A stretch of DNA of 64,000 nucleotides from positions 62,001 to 126,000 of the forward strand of contig NZ_JAIUDQ010000005.1 of NCBI RefSeq assembly GCF_020164435.1, given 5' to 3'. The notes beneath the pieces were generated by a model. That model was not told the origin of the DNA. It worked only from the letters and a program-made list of their open reading frames with translations, and ran no database searches. The translations under genes and the position numbers were made by a program. Source of the stretch: Phyllobacterium lublinensis (GTDB lineage Bacteria > Pseudomonadota > Alphaproteobacteria > Rhizobiales > Rhizobiaceae). Shown here one piece after another: positions 28,693-38,752 of the stretch. Each line of letters starts with the position of its first letter. Positions within the stretch are counted from its first letter, which is position 1.

Positions 28693-29575
28693 AACGCCGG
28701 ACGGAAAGGTGCCCGCTTCTATCGCGGGTCGCACTGCAGTTATTGCGGGAAATGGCCTGCTGCCGGTTGCGGTGGCGGAAAGCTTGCGCAAGCAGGGTGA
28801 TAATCCCCTGATTGTGGCAATCAGGGGTGAAGCCGAACCAATCCTCTATGAGGGAGAGCACGCTGAGATCTCCATTGTCGAACTCGGTGGGCTCGTCAGA
28901 ATACTCAAAGCTGAAGGCATTTCGAACGTTGTACTTGCCGGGGGAATTCGGCACCGGCCGGAATTTCGCGCCGCGCTGCGACCGGGCAACGGCAATCTGG
29001 TCGCGCTTTATCGCTTCCTGCGTGCCTTCAGACTGGGCGATGATGGTCTGTTGCGCGCGGTGATTGCCACCATCGAATCCTATGGTTTCCGCGTCTTAGG
29101 TGCTCATGAGATCGTGCCGGACATCCTTGCGCCACCGCCAGGAACCGTGACGCGCAAACGGGCCGACAAGGAAAGCATCGCAGACATGCGGGCTGCGCGT
29201 GAAGCAGCGACTACAATTGGAGCCCTTGACATCGGTCAGGCGGCGATAGCCGTCGGCAGGCGCGTTGTGGCACTTGAAGGCGTCGAAGGGACCGATGCCA
29301 TGCTGCAACGGGTGGCTGAGCTTCGCCTGGCCAAACGCATCAATCGCAAGGGGGGCGTTCTCGTGAAGTGCGCCAAGCCACAGCAGGAAGTTCGGGCCGA
29401 CCTGCCGGCCATTGGTATCAGCACGGTCGAAAATGCCTACAGGGCTGGACTGAAGGGTATCGCCATCGAAGCGGGTCGCACATTGATACTCGGCTTTGAC
29501 GAGACTGTTAGAGCCGCGGATGCAGCCGGTCTGTTCATCGAGACATTCGAACAGAGAGAGCCCGATGAAAGCTGA
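28676..29575 (+). CDS. lpxI: UDP-2,3-diacylglucosamine pyrophosphatase LpxI
   Basis: Cleaves UDP-2,3-diacylglucosamine to lipid X and UMP. This DUF1009 enzyme replaces LpxH in Alphaproteobacteria. The 299 residues show TAVIAGNGLLPVAVAESLR at the N-terminus, VVLAGGIRHRPEF near 85, GFRVLGAHEIVPDIL near 140 and GVEGTDAMLQR near 200, all family features. GTG at 28676 was chosen for spacing from GAG upstream; GTG at 28670 would add two residues. It overlaps lpxA at its start and lpxB by 11 bases at its end. No lpxH is seen in the window. Confidence 0.94.
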   Translation: MTKTAKTPDGKVPASIAGRTAVIAGNGLLPVAVAESLRKQGDNPLIVAIRGEAEPILYEGEHAEISIVELGGLVRILKAEGISNVVLAGGIRHRPEFRAALRPGNGNLVALYRFLRAFRLGDDGLLRAVIATIESYGFRVLGAHEIVPDILAPPPGTVTRKRADKESIADMRAAREAATTIGALDIGQAAIAVGRRVVALEGVEGTDAMLQRVAELRLAKRINRKGGVLVKCAKPQQEVRADLPAIGISTVENAYRAGLKGIAIEAGRTLILGFDETVRAADAAGLFIETFEQREPDES

Positions 29576-30740
29576 GAAGCCATTGCGCCTTGCGATAGTG
29601 ACCGGAGAAGAGTCCGGCGATCTTCTGGGCGCCGATCTGGTTCAGGCGCTTCGAAATCAATACGCTGGAGAGGTAATCCTGAGCGGCGTCGGTGGTGAGC
29701 ACCTTTCTGCGCTTGGTCTTGACAGCTTGTTTGACCAGCATGAAATCGCATTGGTCGGGTTGAGCGCGATCATACGTAAACTCCCGCAACTTGTCCGCCG
29801 TATTTCTCAACTCGCAAACGCGATCATTGCCGCTAAACCTGATTGCCTTGTGATCATCGATAGTCCCGATTTCACGCATCGCGTAGCCCGCAAGGTGAGG
29901 GCGGCGGATCCGTCGATCCCTATCGTCAACTATATCAGCCCGTCCGTTTGGGCGTGGCGACCGGAACGCGCCAAAGCCATGCGAGCCTATGTCGATCACG
30001 TTCTGGCGATCTTACCGTTTGAAGTGCAGGCGCTGAAGGATCTCGACGGACCACCGGCAACCTATGTCGGACACAGGCTCGTTTCGCACGCCCCCCTCAT
30101 CGAGGCAGCAAACCACAACCGCGCCCGCAACGCCGGCTTGGGTGACCGGGGGGAAAAACAGCTTGTGGTCTTGCCAGGGTCGCGCCGATCCGAAATCGCA
30201 AGTTTATGTGGGCCGTTTGGTGAGACCGTCGACCTCCTGGAAGGTCGCGGTAACCGGATGAGGGTGACTTTGCCCACATTGCCGAAGGTTGAGCCGCTCG
30301 TCCGGCAGTTGACTGCTGGCTGGCGGGTCCAGCCCCGGATTGTGGTCGGCGAGGCCGAAAGGCTGCGCGCCTTCGCCGAGGCCGACGCTGCGCTCGCCGC
30401 CTCGGGCACTGTGTCACTGGAACTGGCGCTTGCCCGGATACCCACTGTCCTGTCGTACAAGCCTGATTGGTTGGCTCGCACTTTTCTGGCTCCGCGCATC
30501 AAGGTCTGGAGCGCCGCGTTGCCCAATATCATCGCGGATGAACCTGTTGTGCCGGAATACTTCAACCAGTTCGTGCGTGCAGGGCCGCTTGCGCGTCAAC
30601 TCGAGCAGTTGCTGATTCCTGGTCTAAGGCGCAGGGCACAGCTGGAGAGCTTCGACAAGATTGCACGTGCCATGCAGACCGGTCGGCCAGCCGGCGAAAT
30701 TGCCGCTGGAAAAGTCCTGGAACTGGCCAAAAAGCGCTAA
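29565..30740 (+). CDS. lpxB: Lipid-A-disaccharide synthase
   Basis: Joins UDP-2,3-diacylglucosamine and lipid X into the lipid A disaccharide. The 391 residues begin MKAEKPLRLAIVTGEESGDL, with SPSVWAWRPERAKAMR near residue 125 and ASGTVSLELALARIPTVLSY near 282, typical of this glycosyltransferase family. ATG at 29565 lies inside the end of lpxI and follows AGAGAG; the longer open frame from 29496 has no family similarity. It is the last gene of the envelope run and is followed by a terminator shared with gltA. Confidence 0.96.
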   Translation: MKAEKPLRLAIVTGEESGDLLGADLVQALRNQYAGEVILSGVGGEHLSALGLDSLFDQHEIALVGLSAIIRKLPQLVRRISQLANAIIAAKPDCLVIIDSPDFTHRVARKVRAADPSIPIVNYISPSVWAWRPERAKAMRAYVDHVLAILPFEVQALKDLDGPPATYVGHRLVSHAPLIEAANHNRARNAGLGDRGEKQLVVLPGSRRSEIASLCGPFGETVDLLEGRGNRMRVTLPTLPKVEPLVRQLTAGWRVQPRIVVGEAERLRAFAEADAALAASGTVSLELALARIPTVLSYKPDWLARTFLAPRIKVWSAALPNIIADEPVVPEYFNQFVRAGPLARQLEQLLIPGLRRRAQLESFDKIARAMQTGRPAGEIAAGKVLELAKKR

Positions 30741-30753
30741 GGCAACAAACAAA

Positions 30754-30775
30754 AAAGGCGCCGAGTGGCGCCTTT
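30754..30775. terminator. Bidirectional terminator between lpxB and gltA
   Basis: AAAGGCGCC pairs with GGCGCCTTT around the loop GAGT, flanked by an A run on one side and T-rich sequence on the other. It serves the convergent ends of lpxB and gltA. Confidence 0.85.
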
Positions 30776-30796
30776 CTTTACTTGAAGATGTAGATC

Positions 30797-32089
30797 CTAT
30801 TTGCGGTTTTCTACACTCACGTAGTCGCGCTGCGTTGCACCTGTATAGAGCTGACGCGGACGGCCGATCTTCTGATGCGGATCCTCGATCATCTCTTTCC
30901 ACTGGGCGATCCAGCCGACGGTGCGGGCAACCGCAAACAGCACGGTGAACATGGTGGTTGGGAAGCCTAGGGCCTTCAAGGTGATTCCTGAGTAGAAGTC
31001 GACGTTTGGATAGAGCTTCTTTTCGATGAAATATTCGTCTGTTAGCGCGATACGCTCAAGCTCCATGGCAACATCGAGAAGCGGGTCGTCCTTGATGCCG
31101 AGTTCGGCGAGGACTTCACGTGTTGTCTGCTGCATGATCTTGGCGCGCGGGTCGTAATTCTTGTAGACACGGTGACCAAATCCCATCAGGCGGAACGGAT
31201 CATTCTTGTCCTTGGCGCGGGCAATATATTCCGGAATACGGTCTACCGTTCCGATTTCCCCGAGCATGGTCAAGGCAGCTTCATTGGCGCCGCCATGGGC
31301 GGGGCCCCAAAGGCAAGCGATACCGGCGGCGATGCAGGCGAAGGGATTGGCACCGGACGATCCTGCCAGGCGAACGGTCGACGTGGACGCGTTCTGCTCA
31401 TGGTCTGCGTGCAAGATGAAAATGCGATCCATTGCCCGGGCGAGAACCGGATTGGGAACATAATCCTCGCAGGGTACCGCAAAACACATATGCAGGAAGT
31501 TGGTTGCGAAATCGAGATTGTTCTTCGGATAAACGAACGGTTGACCGATATGATATTTGTAGGCCATGGCGGCAAGGGTCGGGATCTTGGCGATCATGCG
31601 GATCGAAGCGACCATGCGCTGATGCGGATCCGATATGTCGGTCGAGTCGTGGTAGAATGCCGACAGAGCGCCTACGACGCCGACCATGACGGCCATGGGA
31701 TGCGCGTCACGACGGAATCCGCTGAAAAAGCGCGACATTTGCTCATGCACCATGGTGTGATGCGTGACACGATAGTCGAAATCCGCCTTCTGGCTCTTGG
31801 TGGGCAGTTCGCCGTAAAGGAGCAGGTAGCAGGCCTCGAGAAAATCGCCATGTTCGGCAAGCTGCTCGATCGGATAGCCGCGGTGTAGCAGAATACCTTC
31901 ATCGCCATCGATATAGGTGATTTGCGACTCGCAGGATGCCGTGGAAGTAAATCCGGGATCGTATGTAAATGCGCCGGTGTTCTTGTAGAGTGTACCAATG
32001 TCCACGACATCCGGTCCGATGGTCCCCTTCTTTATAGGTAACGCAAACTGGTGACCATTCAGATCGATGTTGACGCTGTTTTCAGACAT
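30797..32089 (-). CDS. gltA: Citrate synthase (type II)
   Basis: Condenses acetyl-CoA and oxaloacetate, the entry step of the citric acid cycle. The 430 residues include [19 protein letters not shown] near 66, [14 protein letters not shown] near 225, [12 protein letters not shown] near 260 and [14 protein letters not shown] near 305, with the catalytic His and Asp residues of the family. ATG at 32089 follows AAAGGAA. A hairpin (32113-32131, an 8-base stem) lies in its leader. It is downstream of gltX on the same strand, 148 bases away. Confidence 0.98.
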   Translation of the reverse strand: MSENSVNIDLNGHQFALPIKKGTIGPDVVDIGTLYKNTGAFTYDPGFTSTASCESQITYIDGDEGILLHRGYPIEQLAEHGDFLEACYLLLYGELPTKSQKADFDYRVTHHTMVHEQMSRFFSGFRRDAHPMAVMVGVVGALSAFYHDSTDISDPHQRMVASIRMIAKIPTLAAMAYKYHIGQPFVYPKNNLDFATNFLHMCFAVPCEDYVPNPVLARAMDRIFILHADHEQNASTSTVRLAGSSGANPFACIAAGIACLWGPAHGGANEAALTMLGEIGTVDRIPEYIARAKDKNDPFRLMGFGHRVYKNYDPRAKIMQQTTREVLAELGIKDDPLLDVAMELERIALTDEYFIEKKLYPNVDFYSGITLKALGFPTTMFTVLFAVARTVGWIAQWKEMIEDPHQKIGRPRQLYTGATQRDYVSVENRK

Positions 32090-32237
32090 TGCCGTTCCTT
32101 TCTTGCTTCAGCTTGCGCTGACCCAGCGCAAAAGCACTTGCCTCAAGCGAGGTCGTATTCATGAATTTCTCAGGCACGACACCGTACTCGAAAGGCACGA
32201 TGTTGCAATGCAAAAATGCACTCGATTTTGCCCGAAA

Positions 32238-33662
32238 CTAGCCTTTTATCCGGTCCTCTATCCGGCCCAATGATTCCTCCCTTCCAAGGACTGCCAGTAC
32301 GTCAAAAACACCCGGAGACGTTGCTCTTCCAGTCAATGCAGCACGTAGTGGTTGTGCGATTTTGCCAAGCTTCAAACCGCTTTGTTCGGCATGTACACGC
32401 ACTGCAGCATCAAGCGCTTCTGCGGTCCATTCATCCACCGCCGAGAGCGCAGGCAGAACGCCGGAAAGTACGCTCAGGCCTTCCTCGTTCAGCAGGCCGG
32501 CCGCTTTCTCATCCAACGCGAGAGGACGCTGCGCAAAGAGGTATTTTGCGCTGTCGGCCAGTTCCACCAGCGTCTTGGCGCGCTCCTTCAGACCAGGCAT
32601 TGCGGCCAGTAATTTGGCCTTCGTCTTGTCGTTCAACCGTGCCAGAATCTCGGCTCCGCCTTCGATTTCCGGCAGAATGTCGATCATGGCTTGGACCAGA
32701 TCGGCGTCACCGGAAAAGCGCATGTAATGTCCGTTGATGGCCTCGAGCTTCTGGAAATCGAAACGGGAGGCACCGCGATTGATGTCCGAGATTTCAAACC
32801 ACTCGATCATCTGTTCGTCCGACATGATCTCGTCATCGCCGTGGCTCCAGCCCAGTCGGACGAGATAGTTTCGCAGCGCCGCGGGAAGGTAGCCCAACGC
32901 GCGGTATGCCTCAACACCGAGGGCGCCGTGGCGCTTGGAGAGTTTTGCGCCATCGGCGCCGTGAATGAGCGGTATATGGCCCATGACCGGAACATCCCAG
33001 CCCATGGCGTTGTAAATCACCATTTGGCGCGCGGCATTGGTCAAATGGTCATCGCCACGGATGATATGTGTGACACCCATATCATGATCATCGACAACAA
33101 CCGCGTGCATGTAGGTCGGATTGCCGTCCGAACGCAGAATGATGAAATCATCGAGATCCTTGTTGGGAAAACGCACATCTCCCTGGACCTGGTCGCGCAC
33201 AAGGGTTTCACCTTCCTGCGGCGCCTTGATCCGGATGACGGGCTTGACGCCAGCAGGGGCCTCTTTCGGATCGCGATCGCGCCAACGGCCATCATAGCGT
33301 GGCGGACGGCCTTCAGCGCGAGCCTTTTCACGCATCTCCTCAAGCTCGGCCGGTGTGGCATAGCAATAATAGGCCTTGCCCTTGGCCACGAGTTCTTCGG
33401 CCACTTCACGATGTCTGGGTGCGCGTTCGAACTGCGATACGGCTTCGCCGTCCCAATCCAGGCCAAGCCACTTCAAACCATCGAGTATGGCGGCAACTGC
33501 AGCATCTGACGAACGTTCGCGGTCCGTATCCTCGATGCGAAGCATCATCCTGCCGCCGGTATGTTTGGCATAGAGCCAGTTGAACAGCGCGGTGCGCGCA
33601 CCGCCGATGTGCAGGTATCCGGTCGGGGATGGGGCAAAACGGGTGACGACTGAAGATGACAT
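32238..33662 (-). CDS. gltX: Glutamyl-tRNA synthetase
   Basis: Charges tRNA-Glu, and in many Alphaproteobacteria also tRNA-Gln before amidation. The 474 residues begin [19 protein letters not shown], which holds the HIGH motif (as HIGG), and [12 protein letters not shown] near residue 242 is the KMSKS loop. The C-terminal anticodon-binding part is complete. The ATG is at 33662. It is divergent from comEC, with 113 bases between the starts. Confidence 0.97.
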   Translation of the reverse strand: MSSSVVTRFAPSPTGYLHIGGARTALFNWLYAKHTGGRMMLRIEDTDRERSSDAAVAAILDGLKWLGLDWDGEAVSQFERAPRHREVAEELVAKGKAYYCYATPAELEEMREKARAEGRPPRYDGRWRDRDPKEAPAGVKPVIRIKAPQEGETLVRDQVQGDVRFPNKDLDDFIILRSDGNPTYMHAVVVDDHDMGVTHIIRGDDHLTNAARQMVIYNAMGWDVPVMGHIPLIHGADGAKLSKRHGALGVEAYRALGYLPAALRNYLVRLGWSHGDDEIMSDEQMIEWFEISDINRGASRFDFQKLEAINGHYMRFSGDADLVQAMIDILPEIEGGAEILARLNDKTKAKLLAAMPGLKERAKTLVELADSAKYLFAQRPLALDEKAAGLLNEEGLSVLSGVLPALSAVDEWTAEALDAAVRVHAEQSGLKLGKIAQPLRAALTGRATSPGVFDVLAVLGREESLGRIEDRIKG

Positions 33663-33775
33663 GGGTGCTCCGGAGCGGGTACGCCGACATTAGTCGAACG
33701 TCCAATCGAATTGATCTGGCGTTCATGTAGCATAGCAACGCTGCTGTGCAAGAGTATTGGGGAGCCAGGAGGCAA

Positions 33776-36244
33776 ATGGAAGGCCCCGTTGCTACGACGA
33801 AGACGAGCGAGCGGCTGTTCTTTGTTGGGGTAAACGCCGCCCATGAATTGGCTCCTTGTGATGGAAGCAGTGACGTTACACGCGCTGACCGAAGTCGGTC
33901 TGCCATAGGCGAGCCGCAGCGCGCAGGTCTAGCGCGTCTGCAAATCACATCCATACCAAGTGCAGTCGCCGAGGTATGGAGCGGCGAAATCGAGCGCGGC
34001 ACGCTGTTCTTGCTCGTGCCGGTTTTTGGCGGGTGTGGTGCCATTCTCTATTTTGCGGCGGACACGGAACCGAGGCTCGGCGCCATGACGGCTGGCCTGA
34101 CCGTCCTAGCAGTGCTGCGCGAACTTGCACGCGCGCGCCCCATCGCGCGGCTTCTGCTCCTGCTCGGCATCGCGATCATTGCCGGCATGCTTTGCGCAAA
34201 GCTCGAAACGATCCGGGCTGGTACCAGGATGCTTGGCTCCGAAATCACCACACGCATCACCGGCCGCGTCGTAGCCTTGGCGAAGGATGCGAAAGGCGGG
34301 TGGCGGGTGACGATGGATGTTATCTCGACAACGCAGCCTGCGTTGCGTTACGGACCTGATCGCGTCGTAGTATCGGCACAAACATTGCCGCTCGCGGTCA
34401 AGATCGGCGACGGCTTGTCCGGTCTCGTCCACCTGCGCCCCCAGTCAGGGCCTGTGCGACCAGGCAATTATGACTTCGCCTTCTACAATTATTACCGCGG
34501 CATCGGTGCCAATGGATTCCTGCTGGGAAAGGCTAATGTCTTGTCCGTGCCTGCCGCGTCACGCCCCGCAATGCTGGTCGCGGTCGCCAACATTAGGCAG
34601 CAGCTCACTGCCCGTATCCTGCAAAACATTAAAGGCGAGCCCGGTGATATCGCCGCATCCTTGATCACGGGGCAGCGCGACGGCATCAGCGACGATACCA
34701 ACAATGCGATGCGATTGAGTGGCCTGTCACATATCCTCTCAATTTCCGGTTTTCACATGGCCTTGGTCGCCGCAACGATCATCGGTTCATTGCGTGCGAT
34801 GCTCGCGCTTTTGCCCGGCTTCTCGGCGCGCTTACCAGTAAAAAAGTACTCGGCGCTGATCGCTTTGATCGGCTCTGCTTTCTACTTGCTTATTTCGGGG
34901 GCGGATGTGGCTGCCCAGCGCAGTTTCATTATGCTCAGTGTCATGCTCTTGGCCGTAACCGTCGACCGCGCGGCCATTTCCATGCGCAACCTCGCTATCG
35001 CCGCGCTTATCACCATTGCCTTATCGCCGCATGAGATTCTTGGTCCCAGTTTTCAGATGTCCTATTCGGCCACTGCTGCGCTCATTGCATTCTATGGTTG
35101 GTGGTCGAAACGGCAGAACACACGAAACCCTTGTTCGAGACGTTCTTTTTTAACAGTGCTCCCGATAAAAGCGGCCAACTACATTGCCACCATTGCCATG
35201 ACATCGCTCGTCGCCGGTACCGTCAGCTCAATTTTTGCCGCATATCATTTCAACAACACAGCCCCCTTGGGACTCATCGGCAATGCCCTCGCACTCCCGG
35301 TCATATCGACGCTTGTGATGCCGTTTGCCGTGCTGGGCCTGCTCGCCATGCCGTTTGACCTCGACTGGCTGCCATTTGCCATTATGGGGCGCGGAATCGA
35401 AGGCGTGATTGCCATAGCGCACATGGTTGCTTCCCACTCTCCCAATGGCAATCTCGGGCTGATGCCACAGGGAACACTCGTATTGACCAGCATGGGGCTG
35501 ATTTTGCTTCTGGCTCTGTCAACGCGCTTGCGGCTGTGCGGCGTTCCGCTTGTATTGGCTGCTGCCATCTGGATGATGCGTGCTCACGCGCCGGATATCA
35601 TTATTGCCGAGGATGGCAAACTTGTTGCACTTCGAACAACGGACAACGATCTGGCGATCAACCGATCATCCGGCAGTAAATTCACACTGGAGAACTGGCA
35701 GGAGGGATATGGAACAAACGCAGTGGTCAATCCGCTCAAGACCGGTGCTAGCCCTGACGGCATGCAGTTTGCCTGTACTGACAATCTTTGCACGGCTCGC
35801 GAACGCGGCGGGCTTATCATAGCCTATACGCATGATCCCTCACGGCGGCTGGCGGCCTGCGCCGAGGGCGATATCGTCATACTGGCCTTCGCAGGAACGG
35901 AAGTCTCGTGCAACGATAAGAACTTGCTGGTCATCAGCAAACGTGATCTCGCATTGCATGGAAGCGCCGAGCTAAGGCTACATGAATGGAGTGGCGAACC
36001 ATTCAATTTCTTCAGAAGCGCAGATAGCGATGACGTAGCTCAAGGGCCACTTCTGAAGGCCAATGCCGAGCATGTTCAACGGGTCTTGTCGGCTACCGTG
36101 ACATACGCTGTCGGGCCACCTGTACGCCCTTGGAACAGCTACAGAATTTATTCGAGAACCGCACGCAATCTTGCGGATTCCCGCCGGGAGCAAGGACCGG
36201 ATGGGCGTAACGGAGCTCCGCTGACTCGATACAAGCCTCAGTAG
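33776..36244 (+). CDS. comEC: ComEC/Rec2 family membrane protein without metallo-beta-lactamase domain
   Basis: An 822-residue inner-membrane protein. It has an N-terminal DUF4131-like part with early membrane segments, then the Competence domain recognisable by [20 protein letters not shown] near residue 300, [15 protein letters not shown] and [14 protein letters not shown]. The family forms the channel for single-stranded DNA uptake in transformable bacteria. The C-terminal region has no HxHxDH motif, so the lactamase-fold nuclease domain is missing, as in many Alphaproteobacteria. ATG at 33776 follows CAGGAGG. The stop overlaps lexA by 7 bases tail to tail. Actual competence is not implied. 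Confidence 0.88.
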   Translation: MEGPVATTKTSERLFFVGVNAAHELAPCDGSSDVTRADRSRSAIGEPQRAGLARLQITSIPSAVAEVWSGEIERGTLFLLVPVFGGCGAILYFAADTEPRLGAMTAGLTVLAVLRELARARPIARLLLLLGIAIIAGMLCAKLETIRAGTRMLGSEITTRITGRVVALAKDAKGGWRVTMDVISTTQPALRYGPDRVVVSAQTLPLAVKIGDGLSGLVHLRPQSGPVRPGNYDFAFYNYYRGIGANGFLLGKANVLSVPAASRPAMLVAVANIRQQLTARILQNIKGEPGDIAASLITGQRDGISDDTNNAMRLSGLSHILSISGFHMALVAATIIGSLRAMLALLPGFSARLPVKKYSALIALIGSAFYLLISGADVAAQRSFIMLSVMLLAVTVDRAAISMRNLAIAALITIALSPHEILGPSFQMSYSATAALIAFYGWWSKRQNTRNPCSRRSFLTVLPIKAANYIATIAMTSLVAGTVSSIFAAYHFNNTAPLGLIGNALALPVISTLVMPFAVLGLLAMPFDLDWLPFAIMGRGIEGVIAIAHMVASHSPNGNLGLMPQGTLVLTSMGLILLLALSTRLRLCGVPLVLAAAIWMMRAHAPDIIIAEDGKLVALRTTDNDLAINRSSGSKFTLENWQEGYGTNAVVNPLKTGASPDGMQFACTDNLCTARERGGLIIAYTHDPSRRLAACAEGDIVILAFAGTEVSCNDKNLLVISKRDLALHGSAELRLHEWSGEPFNFFRSADSDDVAQGPLLKANAEHVQRVLSATVTYAVGPPVRPWNSYRIYSRTARNLADSRREQGPDGRNGAPLTRYKPQ

Positions 36245-36957
36245 CGGCGGATCAGGCCGACCAGTTTTCCCTGGACCTGAACGCGATCCGGACCAAAAAT
36301 ACGAGTCTCATAGGCGGGATTTGCGGCTTCGAGCGCGATGGAAGCGCCCTTGCGGCGAAAACGCTTCAAAGTTGCTTCCTCGTCGTCGACCAGCGCAACG
36401 ACGATCTCGCCAGGATTAGCCGTATCGCTTCGCTTTATCACAACCGTGTCGCCGTCGAAGATCCCGGCTTCGATCATTGAGTCCCCCTTGACCTCCAGCG
36501 CATAGTGTTCGCCATTGCCAAGCATGTCCGGCGGCAGGCCGATCATGTGAGTCTGGTTCTGAATTGCTGAAATCGGCACACCAGCGGCGATGCGTCCCAT
36601 AACGGGAATGCTGACGATCGTGGACGCGTTAACGTCATCGGCTGGGCGCGACTGGGGCCGGGGAGGGGCAACGTTGCGCCCAAGACTGCCCTCGATAACG
36701 CTTGGTGAGAACTTCTTCTGCGTGTTCAATCCGGGCGCTATTGAGTCCGGCAGACGCAACACTTCCAAGGCCCTGGCCCTGTTTGCGAGCCGACGAATAA
36801 AGCCCCGTTCCTCCAGCGCAGTGATCAACCGGTGGATGCCGGACTTTGATGCAAGATCAAGAGCATCCTTCATCTCGTCAAAGGACGGAGGGATGCCCGT
36901 TTCCTTCAATCGCTCATGAATGAAGAGCAGGAGTTCGTGTTGTTTACGCGTGAGCAT
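36238..36957 (-). CDS. lexA: LexA repressor
   Basis: SOS repressor with a self-cleaving S24 domain. The 239 residues begin [17 protein letters not shown], a winged helix with [20 protein letters not shown]. The cleavage site is in GRIAAGVP (Ala-Gly) near residue 130. The catalytic Ser is in [15 protein letters not shown] and the Lys in [12 protein letters not shown] at 36957 was chosen by family; the frame is open to 37002. A GTTC-N7-GTTC box lies 55 bases upstream, so it represses itself. It is convergent with comEC. Confidence 0.97.
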   Translation of the reverse strand: MLTRKQHELLLFIHERLKETGIPPSFDEMKDALDLASKSGIHRLITALEERGFIRRLANRARALEVLRLPDSIAPGLNTQKKFSPSVIEGSLGRNVAPPRPQSRPADDVNASTIVSIPVMGRIAAGVPISAIQNQTHMIGLPPDMLGNGEHYALEVKGDSMIEAGIFDGDTVVIKRSDTANPGEIVVALVDDEEATLKRFRRKGASIALEAANPAYETRIFGPDRVQVQGKLVGLIRRY

Positions 36958-37011
36958 GGGGCGATCCTTTGACTCGGAATCGAAAAAACAAAACCAGAAC
37001 AAACACTATCT

Positions 37012-37026
37012 GTTCCAGTTGTGTTC
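37012..37026. promoter_or_regulatory. SOS box upstream of lexA
   Basis: GTTC at 37012-37015 and GTTC at 37023-37026 are separated by exactly 7 bases, the alphaproteobacterial LexA-binding direct repeat. A GAAC at 36997-37000 and the GTTC at 37012 form a further partial symmetry. The box lies 55 bases before the lexA start, in its promoter region. Confidence 0.85.
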
Positions 37027-37146
37027 CACAAGGATTAATATCTGGTGTATGTCGCCGATTCAGCTTCGCGGCTGGGCGCCCGTCGCGGCGTCTCATGGTC
37101 ATCATCGGTGGACGGCGCCGTTTTGGCGCCGCACAGTCTCATAACC

Positions 37147-38499
37147 TCAACGCAGTGATTTGAACCCTGTCCTGAGTTCCTTTGTGAACAGCTCTGGCTG
37201 TTCCCAGGCAGCGAAGTGTCCACCCTTGTCCACCTTGTTGAAGTGTATGAGTTTGGGATAGGCCTTTTCGACCCAACTCTTCGGTGCCGCATAAATCTCA
37301 TCCGGAAAGACGCTCACCGCAACCGGGATGGTTACGTTCTTCGGCGCGAAGAAGGGGAGCTTGTTTTCCCAATAGAGCCGAGCTGAGGAGACGCCCGTGC
37401 TCGTTAGCCAGTAAAGTGTGATGTTATCGAGAATGTCATCTTTCGTCAGACCCTCGGATTGGCCGGCAAACACACGCGCAATCAGTTCGTAACTGCGTAT
37501 ATCGTGGTCGAGTATCCATGCGGCAAGTCCGACAGGCGAGTCCTCGATCGCGTAGAGCGTCTGCGGGCGGTTTCCCATTTCCTGGGCGTAGGCCAAGCCG
37601 TGCTTGTAGAAAAATGCGAGCTGATCATAGGCGTTCTTCTCATCAGCGGAGAGATCGCCTGGGGGTGGTGAACCCGTGAAAGCGGCCTTATCGATTTCGG
37701 GCGGAACGGCGCCGGCCATGTTCGTGTGAATGCCGATCAGTTCCGGCGCTGCCTGAACGCCCATCTGGTCGACGATGAGCGCGCCCCAATCGCCTCCTTG
37801 CGCAACGTATTTTGTGTAACCCAGCCGCTTCATCAACTCGGTCCATGTCTTGGCGATACGGGGTGCATCCCAGCCGGTTGTGGTCGGCTTGCCGGAAAAA
37901 CCGTAGCCCGGCATCGACGGGACCACCACATGAAAGGCGTCCTTTTCATTACCGCCATGCGCCGTGGGATTGGCAAGTGGCTCGATGATCTTCAATTGCT
38001 CGATGATCGATCCCGGCCATCCGTGCGTGACGATGAGCGGCAATGCATTGTCGTGGTTTGAGCGCGCGTGGATGAAGTGGATTTCAACCCCGTCAATCTC
38101 GGTAGTGAATTGCGGCAACGCGTTCAACCTGGCTTCGACCTTGCGCCAATCGTAATCTGTTCCCCAATATTGAGCGAGTGCCTGAATCGTTGCGAGTTGC
38201 ACGCCCTGTGTTGCATCGGGCACGACTTCCTGTGGAGGAAATTTCGTTGCGGCGACGCGTTTGCGCAGATCGTCGAGTTGCTCTTGCGGAATGTTGACGC
38301 GGAACGGGCGGATTTCATCATTTGCGGCCGCTTGCGCCGGATACGCCCCGAAAACGGTTGCAGCACCTGCTGCGACAATTCCCGCTGCCGCTGCGCTCAA
38401 GAGCTGGCGTCGGTTCTGATCGATCGTCTCGGAACTTGACCGCGTACCCGGCGCAACCCTTCCGATCTTGCGCCTGCCTGGATTTGCCTTGTCTGCCAT
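37147..38499 (-). CDS. Secreted epoxide hydrolase-like alpha/beta hydrolase
   Basis: A 450-residue protein with an N-terminal Arg-Arg at residues 30-31 before a hydrophobic stretch (RRQLLSAAAAGIVAAG), suggesting export, perhaps by Tat. The epoxide hydrolase N-domain (RPFRVNIPQEQLDDLRKRV) precedes an alpha/beta hydrolase with the oxyanion motif HGWPGS, the nucleophile Asp in GGDWGALI and the catalytic His in GGHFAAWEQP. Known relatives open epoxides; the true substrate is unknown. ATG at 38499 follows GGAGGG. It stands alone between lexA and thuR and is part of an accessory block. Confidence 0.85.
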   Translation of the reverse strand: MADKANPGRRKIGRVAPGTRSSSETIDQNRRQLLSAAAAGIVAAGAATVFGAYPAQAAANDEIRPFRVNIPQEQLDDLRKRVAATKFPPQEVVPDATQGVQLATIQALAQYWGTDYDWRKVEARLNALPQFTTEIDGVEIHFIHARSNHDNALPLIVTHGWPGSIIEQLKIIEPLANPTAHGGNEKDAFHVVVPSMPGYGFSGKPTTTGWDAPRIAKTWTELMKRLGYTKYVAQGGDWGALIVDQMGVQAAPELIGIHTNMAGAVPPEIDKAAFTGSPPPGDLSADEKNAYDQLAFFYKHGLAYAQEMGNRPQTLYAIEDSPVGLAAWILDHDIRSYELIARVFAGQSEGLTKDDILDNITLYWLTSTGVSSARLYWENKLPFFAPKNVTIPVAVSVFPDEIYAAPKSWVEKAYPKLIHFNKVDKGGHFAAWEQPELFTKELRTGFKSLR

Positions 38500-38752
38500 T
38501 GCTGTCCCTCCTGTTGGTCAGGCCAAAAGCAGTGAGACATGTTCCTGCGGGCAACGGATATCATTATGCCCGTAGCATCTCGTGTCGTCAGTGAATTTGG
38601 CCATGCGAAACTGCACGCCGTGGTGCTAACAACAGGATCGGACGGGCGTGAGCCGGCGCAGTTTGTTTCTGGATATGAGGGTGCGGCAAGTACGTAACGG
38701 TAACATCGCCTCTTTTCGTTGAAGAATGTTTTCTGATGGTCGTGCCACGCTG

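Noticed and set aside
38500..38752. Possible small gene between the epoxide hydrolase and thuR
   Set aside because: Only the GGAGGG site of the hydrolase is clear. Short frames here lack start signals and look random.
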